Under the pieces are notes generated by a model. The model saw only the letters and a list, made by a program, of their open reading frames with translations, was not told where the DNA came from and did no database searches. The position numbers were made by a program, and so were the translations under genes. A DNA stretch of 64,000 bases from Mantis religiosa (Eukaryota; Arthropoda; Insecta; Mantodea; Mantidae), in the NCBI GenBank assembly GCA_030765055.1, contig CM060947.1, positions 101,433,304 through 101,497,303 on the forward strand, read 5' to 3'. Below, piece by piece: positions 46,317 through 57,357 of this stretch; positions within the stretch are counted from its first letter, which is position 1; each line of letters starts with the position of its first letter.

Positions 46317-47645
46317 TAGGGGTAGTGATATTTAGCATTTTGAGTTTTACGTTTAGCATTTTGTAGCATTTATACATTTGCAATTTAGCATTTTATATCA
46401 TTTTGGAGAAAGTTTGAGTTAATTTTGTTAAATGATGAACATTAATCTTATTTATTTGAAGTTTAAAACACATTTATGGGGGGTTATTAATGACGGTGTG
46501 CTAAAAGTGCATAAAATGTCAATTTATTTCACGTTAATATAGGTTAAAGCAATACACAGAAATATAGAACAATCTGATATAGACTAAAGCATATTGCATA
46601 ACACAAAAAATATAAATTCATACTGATGTAAAAATAGCACAATAAAAAGAAAATGCACTAAATTAACCTGGTTAATGATTCAGTAATCCTGTTGAATGAA
46701 AGCATTGACCATATTTAAACATTCTGTTCTGTCATTTGAGTCTTCTTGTCAATCAAAATCAAATTATATTTACTCAAATATCTTTCAGCATCTACGCTGT
46801 TGGTAGGATCCCAAATACTTAGCAGAGCTGCTCGGGCAAACTCTGGGTATTTGAGCTTAACACCAACAGCATTTGCAGGCAGTCTACATCTTTATTATTC
46901 TGCATTGTTTGTATCAGTTGTGAATTTAAATATTCACATCCCTCAGCAAAACTATGCATTTTAACATCACGTAAAAATGGGATCTTACGTTTACTTTCAC
47001 TTAAAATCGTATAATTTATTGAAGTTACTCTGCCAGCAGTGACAGGATTAAAAAGCTTACCAACGTCCTGGAGAAAGACATTTGTCACATTTTCTGCCTC
47101 TGCCCGCTGTTTGATATTTTCGCTCTCACCATCTTCGCACTTACTGACGTGACCTACGCCAGAATTAATTTAAGCTGCGCGTAAAATCGAACAGAATACT
47201 GAAAATCGGAACTTTGGCAACTGAGAACTCCAACTGGAATTAACATGTGCTTACTACTTCCTTAAAATTAGGATTGCTATTGGTTTTCAGAGACAAGGAT
47301 TGAGATTTTCCGTTAACTAGGTTGTGAAGATAGACTTTGAGAGTCATGACGCGTGGTAATAGGGGTTTCTTTTGTAAAACAACTGGAACTCGCTTTATGT
47401 ACCAAACATACGTCATATGGGCAGTCGTGGAACAATAAGCTTATTTAACGGGAAGGGCTGCTTTTCTCATTCCATAAGAGTCGTCACTTACTTTTTATCT
47501 TTCTAAATATGCAAAGGTTCTACAGACTCTTCAGTTAACGTTGGGGGAAAATAATTACTCGGGAAAATCTTCGATTTCAAATTTATATAGCATTTTGAGT
47601 CGATTTATCACGCTATATCGCATTTGCGAAAAATCACCAACCCTA
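46317..47645 (-). mobile_element. hAT transposon with exact 8-bp target duplication
   Basis: Flanked by CTAATCCC at 46309-46316 and 47646-47653. The left end TAGGGGTAGTGATATTTAGC and the reverse complement of the right end TAGGGTTGGTGATTTTTCGC are the inverted termini. The minus strand at about 46880-46685 encodes the hAT C-terminal dimerisation motif: VKLKYPEFARAALLSIWDPT, then NSVDAERYLSKYNLIL and MTEQNV, with only one stop near the end. The upstream open frame 47088-46819 overlaps it in a shifted frame. At 1.33 kb the element lacks most of the catalytic region. A local run of AGCATTTT units lies just inside the left end (46335-46410). Confidence 0.93.
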
Positions 47646-47653
47646 CTAATCCC

Positions 47654-48556
47654 TGAAGTACAGAAGAAGACTGCTATGTTTGCAGGTGGGTAGCTCAAAC
47701 GGATACAAAAAGGGACAGTCAACAGAGCAAATTAAAGTACAATAACATTTGAAAGTTACTTACAATTTGCCGTCCGAAATCAAGTAAAGTTTCAGTCTTT
47801 TAACGAGCTAAGTGTTACATATTGTTTTGTTGATGCATTGTGAAAGCCAGCTTTACAACAATTTTAAGTCAAAGGCCTAAAGTTAATTGTGCATGCATCA
47901 GAGTCCAATTACCAAGTTGCACGCACTTATACGCACTACCACTCCCATCCTGCACCCACATACACACACGCACGAACTGCAACCTCAGCTCGAAGATCTA
48001 CAGAAAGAAATGCGGTTGCATTTTACCCTCATCAGAGTACAGGATTTGCTATTTACTTATGAAAATTAAAACTGAATCGCTATAGCCGACCCAAAATGTT
48101 GGGTGGAAAAGCGGGTTAATCCAATGCCACGTATTATTCTCATTTGTTCTCGTTTACCAGTAATAACTAACACACATTTATCATCATTTGCCTGTTTCAA
48201 CACACACGTTAATCAAATCAACGGCACAACCTACAAAAACGCAGATGATACCAATGCATGTATGTAGGTCCATTTTTGTCTCACATGTTTGTATTAATTA
48301 GCAGAGTAAACATGAAATCCAGCTTCGTAAACTACGCCAAACGCAAACCTCACACCATTATGTTTTGTATTTCCCGAAATGAGCAACAGGGAAGCTACTA
48401 TCTGAAGAGGCGTAAAACAAAATGGAACAATGAAACACGCAATTAAAAACTATTGTAAAACTCACTGTGTCGAGAGTTGCAGATGTTAAAACAGATGTTA
48501 AAATCGACGTTAACAAATGTAACGTAACAATTGTCACAGCGCTAACACTAATTTTA
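47654..48556. other. unassigned sequence
   Basis: No gene recognised. Confidence 0.4.
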
Positions 48557-48710
48557 AATTTCTTGCATTTCACCAACCTGTTTTCTGAAAATGTTAACAA
48601 ACACGTGTTAACGCCAAGAAGTTTGTAAATATCACAGCTATGAGTCGTATTATTTTCTGAACGTACTGCGATGCGCTTTTGTTTTCATTTTCGTCTGCAC
48701 AAGCTGAAAA

Positions 48711-49005
48711 ATGGCGGATGAAGAAAATCGTAAATAAAGCCGTGAGACACATTTCTCATTGATGGAGAAAGAATCGTTAGTTGAATTGGTGACTAAGTGT
48801 AAGAATATAATGGAAAATAAGAGGACGGATGCGGTGATTGTAAAAGACAAAGATGTCACGGGGAAAATATTGGAAACGAATTTTTTCAAATGCATGTGTC
48901 ATTACTACAAGCACCAAACAGCTTCGTCAGTATTACATAAATTTAAAACGAGCTGCGAAGAAAGACAAGAGACTTGAACGTTTCAAGACGGGAGGTGGAC
49001 AATGC
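48711..49005 (+). pseudogene. Myb/SANT-like DNA-binding protein of PIF/Harbinger, 5' part
   Basis: ATG at 48711 opens MADEENRK then a stop. The following frame (from 48759) has KESLVELVTKCKNIMENKRT and KILETNFF, and a frame change near 48880 continues with TKQLRQYYINLKRAAKKDKR then LERFKTGGG. This order (E--lL-eLv-kYk-vie-KkTDa, kaW--i--eFNs, R---qLr--y-nLKr-aKkd, FkTGGG) is the Myb/SANT-like domain seen in the second protein of PIF/Harbinger elements and in relatives such as NAIF1 or zeste-like proteins. In the family this protein binds the element's ends and helps the transposase. Broken by a stop and a frameshift; nothing after TGGG survives. Confidence 0.82.
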
Positions 49006-49684
49006 ATTATCCACATAATTCAGTGTATTACAAAATCGCATAGTTATTAATACACGAAACAAAGGCGAGATCGGCATATTCCTTTCGATGCATGTTCTCA
49101 GTATTACGTAATTTTGAAACCTGGAGTGAAGAAGGACAAGTGACTTGAACGTTTCAAGATGGGAAGTAGAAATGAAATGTGTAGTGTTTAACGCCCGCTT
49201 TTTACTACATACGGCACCGCAGGCGATGACACTGATGATACATGAGATGAAGATGGAGATGCAGAATGAGATGGTGGGGGAAACCGGAGATCCCGGGGGA
49301 AACCGGAGATCCCGGAGAAAACCCGCCCCAGCGCCGTGTTGTCCATCACAAATCTAACTTTGCGGTCGCCCGGAATCGAACCCGGGCCGCCTTGGTGAAT
49401 GGGAGGTGGACAATGTATTTATCCACATAAAGCAGTGAATTATAACATCGCATAGTTATTAATACTCGAAACAAAGGCAAGATCGGCATATTCCTTTCGA
49501 TGCATATTCTAACTCAGTATTACGTAAATTTAAAACGAGGTGCGAAGTAGGAGAAGTGACTTGAACGTTTCAAGACGGGAGGTGGACAGTGTATTCTCCA
49601 GTTAATTCAGTGAATTATAAAATCGCAAAGTTATTAATACTTGAAGCAAAGGCGAGAACGCCTATTCCTTTCGATGCATGTTCT
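48928..49684 (+). repeat. three tandem copies of a 171-bp unit, second copy split by a SINE
   Basis: Units run 48928-49098, 49099-49514 and 49515-49684, each starting CAGTATTAC and ending near GATGCATGTTCT. The second is 416 bp long because of a 240-bp SINE. Each unit joins the end of the Myb-like domain (RQYYINLKR...FKTGGG on the plus strand) to a piece of the transposase (minus strand, HAS then ERNRR-like). Thus the triplicated piece spans the internal-deletion junction and must have formed after the deletion. Confidence 0.88.
49171..49398 (-). mobile_element. SINE family B (copy 2), 5'-truncated
   Basis: The reverse complement starts at CCAAGGCGGCCCGGGTTCGATTCCGGGCGACC (written here as positions 49364-49395), a box B arm, followed by GGCGGGTTTTCTCCGGGATC and a 20-bp CTCCGGTTTCCCCC-type unit present twice, and ends with CATCGCCTGCGGTGCCGTATG like copy 1 at 23187. 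Flanking ATGGGAAGT (left) and ATGGGAGGT (right) fit a target duplication with one change. Box A is missing, so it could not be transcribed from its own promoter. Confidence 0.82.
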
Positions 49685-49873
49685 AACCTCTCTTGTACTT
49701 CCGCAGTAACCTTCATAACAACTTGTCTCGACAGTCTATACCTCTGTGGAAAATTTTCTTCGGATAGCTCCTCAAAATCATTTCTCCTCATAGGCCGTAC
49801 TCTATTACGAATGCCATTTAGACGGTCTTAAATATAGCAAATCGACATCAACAGCTGAGTTCATGCTCGCCAT
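49640..49873 (-). pseudogene. HARBI1-like transposase, N-terminal part
   Basis: ATG at 49873 on the minus strand opens MASMNSAVDVDLLYLRPS; after a frame change the open frame 49831-49680 continues RVRPMRRNDFEELSEENFPQ and RYRLSRQVVMKV. This matches the N-terminal region of PIF/Harbinger transposases (R-dplle-lsd--F---yRlsk--v--l). The following HAS-ERNRRS equivalent is frameshifted and leads into the tandem units. The nuclease domain is absent. Known role of the family: DDE-type transposition into 3-bp sites. Confidence 0.85.
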
Positions 49874-50040
49874 CTTGACTATTTACATTTGTTAAGGACT
49901 TAACAACATAAATTTGACTTATTAGTTTAACAAGAGATTTAACACGAGTGTTAAGCTAACACTAGTTGGTGAAGTGTAATTTTAGTTTTAACTATTGCTA
50001 AATTCGTGTTAAGTCTTAGCATCTGTTGGTGAAATCGGGC

Positions 50041-50599
50041 ATAAGTGTATTAGGTAGTACTGGTGTTCTGATTTGTAGAAGCTCATGGTTAGGTATAACT
50101 AGGGTTCTGATTTTTAGAGATGTACGCGGTACTCACCAGACATCATTCCCAGAAGAGGTCACCAAGTACTGTAGAGTTCCGTTTTACGACCCCATGGTTC
50201 CTCAACTTTTCGATCCAGAAAGATTAACGTGTCTTGAATTTCGACAATGGTCGCTCCACGTCACAAGAAGTAGGCCTGGCATAATTATAACATGGCAAGT
50301 CACTCACATTCACATCAATAATTTCTTCATGTAGCCCATCCAACAAATTTCAAATTTTACGCGTTATGTTAAATCCACTATTATTTTCCAAAAAGTCCTT
50401 ACATTTTTTTAATTTTATGCTGAAGTACCAGAAAGAACATTCAGTATTTTTTCGACATCCTGAACTACTTGAACACTTTTTCTCAAGGGTATTTCCTACT
50501 GATTCAAGTTTTTATGGAAACACGTTGTCATTTCTTAACAGAGTCACTTAAACATTACTGAGGAATTTTAATTGAACTGGCATCTTTAATTAAGTTCAG
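50041..50599. other. unassigned sequence
   Basis: The frame 50026-50334 straddles the Harbinger end and has no recognisable domain. Confidence 0.4.
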
Positions 50600-51620
50600 T
50601 TAAGACAGCAGCGAAACCACGAGGTTTGAAGTACGGCCAACCATGTTCTCCGGTGAGTTACTACAGGCGCAGGAGGCAGTGGAGCGTTCTGATATTTTTT
50701 CTCAAAAATTTCGATCTTTAGCTAATCTGAACACTTTTTTCCCATTTTCCATTCTCACATATTCTATGTAATCCATATATTTTATGCACAACGCATTTAA
50801 CATGAACCATTTTAATATAACTAACTGGAAGTCCTGCTGCTGCCTTTTTCATATATGGTGCAGCATCAGTCAAAAATAACAAAACATTGTCATGTCGTAC
50901 GCTATTTGGCTATTATATCTGCATTGCTTCTTTGAATAATCTGGCAGCAGTCACATGGCTTGCAGCAGGCATATCTTGTCAAGTCTGTAGAAAAGATAAC
51001 CTTGAAATTTTAGAATCCTTTTTCAACACCGCTATATATATTGCCCGCCTCAGTAGCGTAGATGGTAGCATGTCTGCCTCACGTTCAAGAGGTCCCGAGT
51101 TCGAATCTCGGTCAGGGTGAGTTACCTGGATAAGGGTTTTCCGGGGTTTTCCCTTATCCTGAAAGACTCTAAGGTCTATGGACCATGGGCTCATTTAGGC
51201 ATCATTTCACCCATTCCATCCATCGTCCGATATGACTTAACTTTGGAGGACGTAAAATTAAAAACAAAAAAAGAAAACGCTATAACATTTCCAATTCTCC
51301 TGTCAGTATAATCTATAGTCTTATCTATATAACCTATATTTTTCCATTAGCATAAATTCTGTGTAGGTATATGCGTTACAGTTCCTTCGTAGCACTTGGG
51401 AAGGTAATATTTTTGCAAAATTGATGCATCAGGTGTGTTTGTATTTGTATATTTTGTCAGGAATGTGCTAAATGTGTTCACTTTCGAGATTCGCATGTCC
51501 ACTGAAACTAAAGCTCTGCACAAATCCTCACAACATACTGAAAATTCAGAAGCCCTGCTGAGATATTTGGCACTGGATCATTAATAAATCCATTGAACAT
51601 GAGTACCAAACAAAATCATT
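50600..51620 (-). pseudogene. hAT transposase relic, interrupted by a SINE
   Basis: Right of the SINE, the minus strand at about 51570-51280 encodes CRALVSVDMRISKV, FLTKYTNTNTPDAS, KYYLPKCYEGTV and a degenerate DETTD-like DKTIDYT-R-I. These match a hAT group seen often in arthropods (lCkaLvsadIPl-Kl, FLeKYtn---P-eStLRk-Yl---Ye, IwvsiDETTD--gr-ian). Left of the SINE, 51030-50780 continues HVTAARLFKEAMQI, LLFLTDAAPYMKKAAAGL and MVHVKCVVHKIYGL (family vLLf-tDaApYM-kag--L, lihvTClaH-lhrvae). Stops break it. The catalytic aspartates are partly replaced. The end towards 50600 is approximate. Confidence 0.82.
51043..51274 (+). mobile_element. SINE family A (copy 6), inserted in the hAT relic
   Basis: Close to full length: GCCCGCCTCAGTAGCGTAG start, box B GAGTTCGAATCTCGG, the GGATAAGGG...CCCTTATCC core hairpin and an A-rich tail. 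CGCTATA before it (51030-51036) and CGCTATA after it (51278-51284) look like the target duplication. It separates two parts of one transposase homology, so it is younger than the hAT element. It lacks about 10 bp of the core after the hairpin. Confidence 0.93.
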
Positions 51621-53945
51621 ATAACTTTAGTTACTAAAGTGACAGAGATTTAGTAACATATTTAGTCCAAACGGATTACTGGAGATGAAAGAATTGCACA
51701 TCTCATTAATATAAAATCATTTCGTATATTTTATTGAACTTTTTATCTAGGGCCATTTTGGTATGATTTGGAAACTCAACACACCTGTATTTTACAATCT
51801 GGATAAAAGAATGTCCTGCAAGTTCCAATTTCCAAGTTTCAAATTAATGCTCTTTGTACACGCATACCTTGTACCTAAAAAAAATTATAAGTTAATAATA
51901 CTAAATATACTATCGTTACATAGACATCTGTACACTGTAATACATTTGTTTCAAACACAGAACAACTATATTTTAGAACTGAAAACAAAATATAAGTACT
52001 GCGTAATCCAAATTCATATTTTAAATCTTCTATCAGGTGTCTTTAAATTGATAAATGATTGCTACCCTTGAGTTTGAAGCTGTAATATATTAATTAACCG
52101 GCTTTGCAAAGTGAGACACAAATTTGTGGACTTCGTATTGAAAGATCACAGTACACATTTTAGGATCCTTTACACATCCTAGCCCTATACCAACCCTTCA
52201 TGAAGAAATTTACACTATTTAACTAACCAGGACTAAACTTGAGGAACCTCGTATTAGTACTCAGCGAAAATATTATTGCAGTACAAACTCAATCTTATCC
52301 TTATTTTCGACCGAATATTATGGAACGTATTCGTCCAATGTTGGCTAAGAGAGCAGTAATTAACAAACGTAACAAGATGGATCCTCTGCATACACTCGAT
52401 GTTGCATACGATCTGCTTGTTGAAGTTTGAAACAAATATGCTTTTTGTTTAGGAATAGAAACCCTGTAGAAGAGTGGCATTCAACGTCATCCATTATGTG
52501 CTAAAGATGCCTCCTTGTTTTTTTACTCGACATCTTTCGTTTTGTACATGAAAATTTCTACTGCACTCACTCAGATAAGTAAGCATTAGAGAGATTTATT
52601 ATAAAGTTTCATGAATGTGTTATTGGTTGATGAATAGTTGGTAAAGGCAAATTTGTCCTTCCCCATTTCGCATTAGGGGGGCACAGCATACTGCTGTAGA
52701 CCCAGATCTTCTGATACACCAATAAGGTTTGGAAAAGTTTGCTGTTACCTATACACAATACATAAAATATTAAAGTGTAAGTAAGAGGGCTTTCTTTGCG
52801 TGTGAATGCACTGTGCTTATTTTAGAAATTATACGAAGTAGCTTGCATTGATAGAGTGTCGTAAGTGCCATAATGTAAACTTTGTTGTTGTTGCTAGGAA
52901 ACAATAGAAGCGTTGCATAATCGTTTATTTATTTATTCTTTCATAATTTCGGTCATATGCCAAGTGGCTACCAATACACATTTTAATGATCCGATAAGTG
53001 GATTTTTATAGTTCATGGTCATCGGGAGCTTGAATTTTCATTGTAGTTTTATTCTTACTAAGATTTAGGTACGATTCAAAGAGAATATTGTCACGTCCTG
53101 CTTATGGATTGGTTTGATACAAGGATTGCTAACAGATGGCCAGAACGGACGTAGGGAAAACGTAATTCAGATGTTAATCAGAAACATATGCTTGGCAGGA
53201 AAGGTTGTGATTCTTAGGCATTTATCTCCCTATGAAAGATTGATTACACTAATACGCTAAACCATAATTATGACGAAAGAGATTTGCTTATAAAACATAA
53301 TTACAAAAACATAGCCCAATGGACCTCATACCTGACAAGCCTGGGGCGATACGCCCATCCTAGTCGAAGGAGGGCTTTTCAAATACATTGAATACGAAAT
53401 CGCCAAAGGAGGTCACTGTTGACGTTATGTACAGCAGGATTCAAAGACGCGACGATATTTGATTTTGTAAATATTTTGTATTTCATGGCATTTACGCTAC
53501 TAATGCTCGCATTCGGCTTTTCACTGCTTTGACTGTAGGAGCATTACAACATAAATTATTTTCGTTAATTGTAATTAACCTAAGCTTCTACATTTCTCAG
53601 TTCGGATTACGTATGTACGTACTATACTGGTCGATAGAATTTATTGCTGTTAATCATACACTGTGTGATTGATGATCATTTAAACAGAAATTATTTTTGC
53701 TGTTTAGAAATCAGTGTAATTATACTGTATCTGTTGTGGCATTTTGAGTCATGAGATATGTGAACGATCTATGCCTAAACATGCAGTGTTTAACGCATAA
53801 GACTTCATTCGCGAGGCGCTGAAAATAATCTAAAATATCTTCTTTACACATTACAACCTCACATAATTGTTAATTATAGAATTTATATAAAGATAATTCA
53901 AGTTACACTTTTTGAACATTCAAGTAAGCTGTATGACTTCTTTTA
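51621..53945. other. unassigned sequence
   Basis: Frames at 51763-52071 and 52239-52430 have no domain I recognise. No inverted repeats or tRNA-like units seen. Confidence 0.4.
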
Positions 53946-54160
53946 TTTAATTAATGTCCTCCAAAGGACGTAATTTCGAACAGTGAATAAAACGGGTCAA
54001 ATGATGCTCAAATGAGCTCAGGACGATAGAGCTTTAACTTACCCACATTCATCTTTTAGGATAAAGGAAATAACTCATCCAGATAGCTCACCCTGACTGA
54101 CATTGGACTCAGGACCTTTTGAATGTGGGGCAGACACACTACCACCACGCTACAGAGGCA
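53946..54160 (-). mobile_element. SINE family A (copy 7), divergent
   Basis: Reverse-oriented: tail side AATGTCCTCCAAAGGACG at the left, the middle reading AATGATGCTCAAATGAGC, the box B complement degraded to GACATTGGACTCAGGACC, and a head ending CGCTACAGAGGCA. Shorter and more mutated than the others, so probably the oldest copy here. Confidence 0.85.
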
Positions 54161-57100
54161 TGTAGTGGCTGCATAAATTACACGGAAAACAAAACATAGC
54201 TGTCCACATGTCGTACTTCACTTTTTGTTAATAACGAATCATTACTGGAAAAATAAAATGTTGTAAAATGTCATATGAGACGTTATGTAACCCTAGCAAT
54301 ATAAGCATGTTGTTACAATATTCAATATTGAATTTTAGTGTTGTCCTTTTGGAAGATGAACTTACGCACCAATTTTGGTATCGCTTCAATGTTGGGCTTC
54401 TGAGCGATTCTCCTCTTACTCACTTTCATGTTTCTTGGATTCAACGGATCTGGAAACCTATTTCCGAATAATTACTGATATCGAATTGTCTGGTAAAATT
54501 GTATTGTAATAGGTGAGTTGTGGAGAAAGCCGATTTAGAACGCCTTGGCTTTCAAACATTTTGGAACATAGTAATAAATCGCTTATTTATTTCCAGCATG
54601 CCTTTTTAATATACAAAGAGAAGACTGTACATGAAATATATAACAGTTAAATTAGTAAAAGGTAAGCACTCTAATCTATTTGCGAGTTTTCAGTTATGAA
54701 AAGAGAAGTATAAGATCCTTCCAGGGAAAGAGGGTGACGAAAATTTGCAACGGTTGTTGGAGTTAATGAACTGTTCTACACACCGTTGTCTGCATGTGAT
54801 GGGCCTCTTCCCCACTCAAACATTTTCCCTGTAGTGAAGTCCGCCAAGGACATGAAAGGGGTAGAGTTCGGGATTCCACCGTAAGAACATGTCTATATTG
54901 ATGATCGGTGATAAAGTTACATCTACCAACAAGTATAGCTTTCATAGCATATAAGTAATCCTTATTGATTGTTCTTGTAATTTATCAGAAAACATCCATG
55001 CCAATGGGTTTTCTTGTTAAAATATTTTATTTTTATTTCTATTTTTCGCCTTAAAATTTATTATACCGTCTTAATCATCATAAGCTGCTTATTCAGAAAA
55101 TGTGCAACCCATGCTTGGGAATGAATTATTTTTTTTATTGCTACTATGTTTGGTTACACTACACGCAGCATCAACCATTTTAATGGCCCTTTTACGTCTT
55201 TTAAATGAATGAAATAGTGAAAGTTATAGTTTATCTCTTTTAACTACGATGGTCAACAGATTAACAAAAATTCTTCGGTTTTACAATGATAATTTGTAAC
55301 ATTAGTGGTCGAGAGCTCAGCACGTTGTTTCCATTATATTATTCACCTTTTTACTCCCACCATTTCGCGAAGAACATGCTTATACAGTAGATAGAAATCA
55401 CTGTACTTTCTGAAAGTAATATATGTAGGGAAAGATAAGAGTAGCTTTTTTAAAATTCCGTAAGATTTTATTTTTATATTTTTGTGGAGCTAAAACGCAG
55501 AGCTGTAATAACCAGATTATAGTGTTTTTCGAAAATTTAGAGGTGCTTACGTTTCAATTTGACTCCAGAAGGTTTACAAAATTAAACAGCTATAAAACAT
55601 TTAAACTTCATTGTGAAGTACCGGTTAATGAATGGCACACATTTCTAAGTGCATCTCTTGATTTTAAAATAAAATATGAGTTGATATGAGCTTTTAGAAA
55701 TAGTGATCTGTGATTTATTTCCAGCGTTAATATAAGCTGGTGTTGAACAATAAGGCTAATGATCCACACTCTTATTACCAGCTACCTCGTTTTGGGTAAC
55801 AGGTATATTTTAGTAGAAAACTTGTAATAAAGGAAACAACCTAATTCTGGGTACACACCACGAATGAAGATTGATGAGAGCAGGTAACAGGGAGAAACAG
55901 TTTCTTGGCATATTTAACACTGTAATTACCTATCAAGGCGTTCAGAAGAGCTTATCATACGTATTGGGTAACAGAGACTGAAGCCACACTACGAATTTGA
56001 GCGATGAATGGAAAATACCAAGTCACGCCCAGTTTGTCTTTCTGTATATGGTTTAAAATATTTCAAGTTCTTCCACATTCTCTCGTTTGTTTATTTTATT
56101 TTTCTGCCTAAGGTTGATCCCTTTTTGATTTTGCTATTCAGGAAATTTGGCAGAACAGTTTTTGAACATTTATGTGTCTTTTTTAATTTTTTAAGTTATT
56201 TTTATTCTTTGTAGTCTCAAAAGCAGAGAATCATTCATTTCAAGGTTTTATTGTATAAACAATCTTAAGGTACTATTTTTCACAAAAGTGGTACACAGCT
56301 TCATCTCGAAGGTTCATCTAATTCGCAGATGTTCTTGCATAAATGGTTTAAGAATATTTGTCATATGCTTCTCTTGCTGCTCAGAATTGACTCACCTCGC
56401 AGTTTTGAAAGGGAATATTTCATCGATCAATATAAATTATCGGGAAACAATTACAAATTCAACTCCAGTTCACCCGTAGACAATATGTCATTATTGCATT
56501 CCGATTACGTAGTGGACGTAAAAGAGATTCAAGTAATGGTTGGTTTGCTTACAAAATTAAGTTTAAACAGCTTCTCATGGTTTCTATGTTTACATAGATG
56601 AACTCGTTAGAGCGAGTTCTGCTGATCAGCTGTTGCAACGAATGAAGCTACTCCTTTATAGAGCAGCAAATGACATGCCTGTTTTTATTTCACATACCGT
56701 AACTTTGTCCAACGACTTATGGGCGCTTCAATACAATTGAAATGTTACATATGAATGATTTATACACTATTAACTGCAACTGTGCAAATAAAATAGAGTA
56801 TAGCCTACTTCAATTGTCAGTCGTTCCTGCCAAAATTAATATCTTCCTTCAAACACCCACATTCAAAGGTACTCTCTATAAATCCAACACTGTTACAGTG
56901 TTAAAAATTGTATTTTGACCACACTGTGTTAATGTTTACATTAGAAGAATTATATCCTCTTCACGTTAACAGGTTTCATCAAGCAGAGAAATTAATATGT
57001 TTCATGTCTAAGAATGGAAAATAGTAGCTGTATAAATGTTGAGAAATGTTCAGTAGGATCACATTATTTATAGTTAATGTATCTACAGATTCACTATCAT

Positions 57101-57349
57101 AAGAAAGCAGTTAGTAGAAAAATACTATATTAATATTCACATAGTAATTAATGACACATTAAATAGAAAAAATACAATTTGATGTAAAAGACAGTTTGTA
57201 TCTAGCAGCGTTTTCATCATGTTTACTTGCAAGCACTATATAAAGTTCTCATATCCCCTTCAACTCTAGAAAATCCTAGAAACGTGTCTTTATTTTGACT
57301 CTCCATTCCTGATAAAACAATCTAGGTGAAATAAAGTTAATTTTCATTA
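54161..57349. other. 3.2-kb stretch without recognised features
   Basis: AT-rich. Frames at 54268-54471, 56008-56214 and 56288-56601 were inspected; none shows a known domain. Confidence 0.4.
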
Positions 57350-57357
57350 CAGAACAT

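Larger units (their letters stand above)
48557..50040. mobile_element. PIF/Harbinger transposon, internally deleted, two convergent genes
   Basis: The ends share ATTTCACCAAC in inverted orientation: GCATTTCACCAACCTG near 48565, and the reverse complement of the right end GCCCGATTTCACCAAC. A plus-strand Myb/SANT-like gene starts at 48711 and a minus-strand HARBI1-like transposase starts at 49873, pointing at each other. Only the 5' part of each remains, so the shared middle with the catalytic DDE domain is gone. The junction between them is a tandem triplication of about 171 bp, one copy of which holds a SINE. The exact target duplication (usually 3 bp) cannot be fixed. Confidence 0.85.

Noticed and set aside
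48928..49684. CRISPR-like array
   Set aside because: Three long direct repeats without short spacers; explained by tandem duplication in a Harbinger element of a eukaryotic genome.
51763..52071. 102-residue open frame
   Set aside because: Low-complexity, AT-driven composition and no recognisable domain.
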